Translations under genes and position numbers: made by a program
The notes under the pieces: generated by a model
Databases searched by the model: none
Told to the model about the DNA's origin: nothing
Seen by the model: the letters and a program-made list of their open reading frames with translations, nothing else
NCBI GenBank assembly: GCA_040954595.2
Contig: CM082587.2
Location: 1,364,001-1,428,000 of the forward strand
Length of the DNA stretch: 64,000 nt
From: Balanoglossus misakiensis
Lineage: Eukaryota; Hemichordata
Direction: 5' to 3'
Part shown: one piece after another, positions 63,776-64,000 of the stretch
How positions within the stretch are numbered: the stretch's first letter is position 1
How the letters are laid out: every line of letters begins with the position of its first letter

Positions 63776-64000
63776 CTATGAATCCAAATAAAGAAAGTGT
63801 AGAAAGTGTATATATAAGCATATATTGCCTTGCCGATACCTCATATGAAAGTCACGAATAATTGATACATTGAGTGAGTGATGGATGATGCATAGAATGA
63901 TGAGTGGCTAGATTGGCTGATCGATTGATCGATCAATCGTAAAGAGGGTTGAATTATCTAGCAACTTCTTCAAACAAGTTTACTTTACGGATATAGCCAA
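63776..64000 (-). other. Intron of the TRAF gene reaching the window edge
   Basis: The exon ending at 63775 starts with a split codon (phase 2), so another exon must lie upstream, to the right of the window. No further coding sequence with RING features is visible in these 225 bases. Confidence 0.7.

Overview
The window is nuclear DNA of an invertebrate animal. Every recognisable gene is split into many short exons with GT-AG introns. The introns carry microsatellites, hairpin elements and a minisatellite, and there are no operons, tRNAs or bacterial signals. Gene content (a PRDM12 orthologue, GNL1, a TRAF3-like adaptor and an LGR-class receptor with lectin, discoidin, CUB and LDL-A modules) fits a bilaterian, most likely a marine deuterostome such as a cephalochordate, hemichordate or echinoderm. 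A lophotrochozoan is not excluded. Exon models were built by hand from splice signals, reading phase and protein family motifs.

Layout. 1-6850: no gene recognised, upstream flank of PRDM12. 6951-15628 (+): PRDM12-like PR-domain zinc-finger regulator, six exons, first intron 6.5 kb. 16462-18887 (-): class I PLP aminotransferase, eight exons, convergent with PRDM12. 19703-28401 (+): GNL1, a circularly permuted GTPase, eleven exons, divergent from the aminotransferase with a ZNF143/YY1-type promoter between them. 28402-40299: mostly gene-poor, with two TATA-plus-leader-exon candidates (about 35.6 kb and 38.7 kb). 40300-40521 (+): a 73-residue secreted cysteine-rich peptide precursor. 43276-60356 (+): a very large mosaic receptor, 43 coding exons and 2983 residues. 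60801-63775 (-): TRAF3-like adaptor, whose 5' end lies beyond the right edge.

The main discovery candidate is the mosaic receptor. A signal peptide is followed by a C-type lectin domain, an unrecognised ~158-residue module, EGF, lectin, discoidin, PAN/apple, three more discoidins, lectin, calcium-binding EGF, three CUBs, two lectins, seven LDL-A repeats, a short leucine-rich block and an LGR-type seven-helix rhodopsin-family domain. All 43 exons join in a single reading frame. Nearly all domain borders are phase-1 introns, and the LRR exons are 72 nt with phase-2 introns. The LDLa-LRR-7TM end resembles the snail GRL101 / type-C LGR (relaxin receptor) plan. The lectin-discoidin-PAN-CUB array in front of it is, as far as I know, not a described named family.

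The genes do not form one pathway. PRDM12 is a developmental regulator and GNL1 and the aminotransferase look like housekeeping genes. The receptor, the secreted peptide and the TRAF could each serve recognition or signalling, but a functional link between them is only inference.
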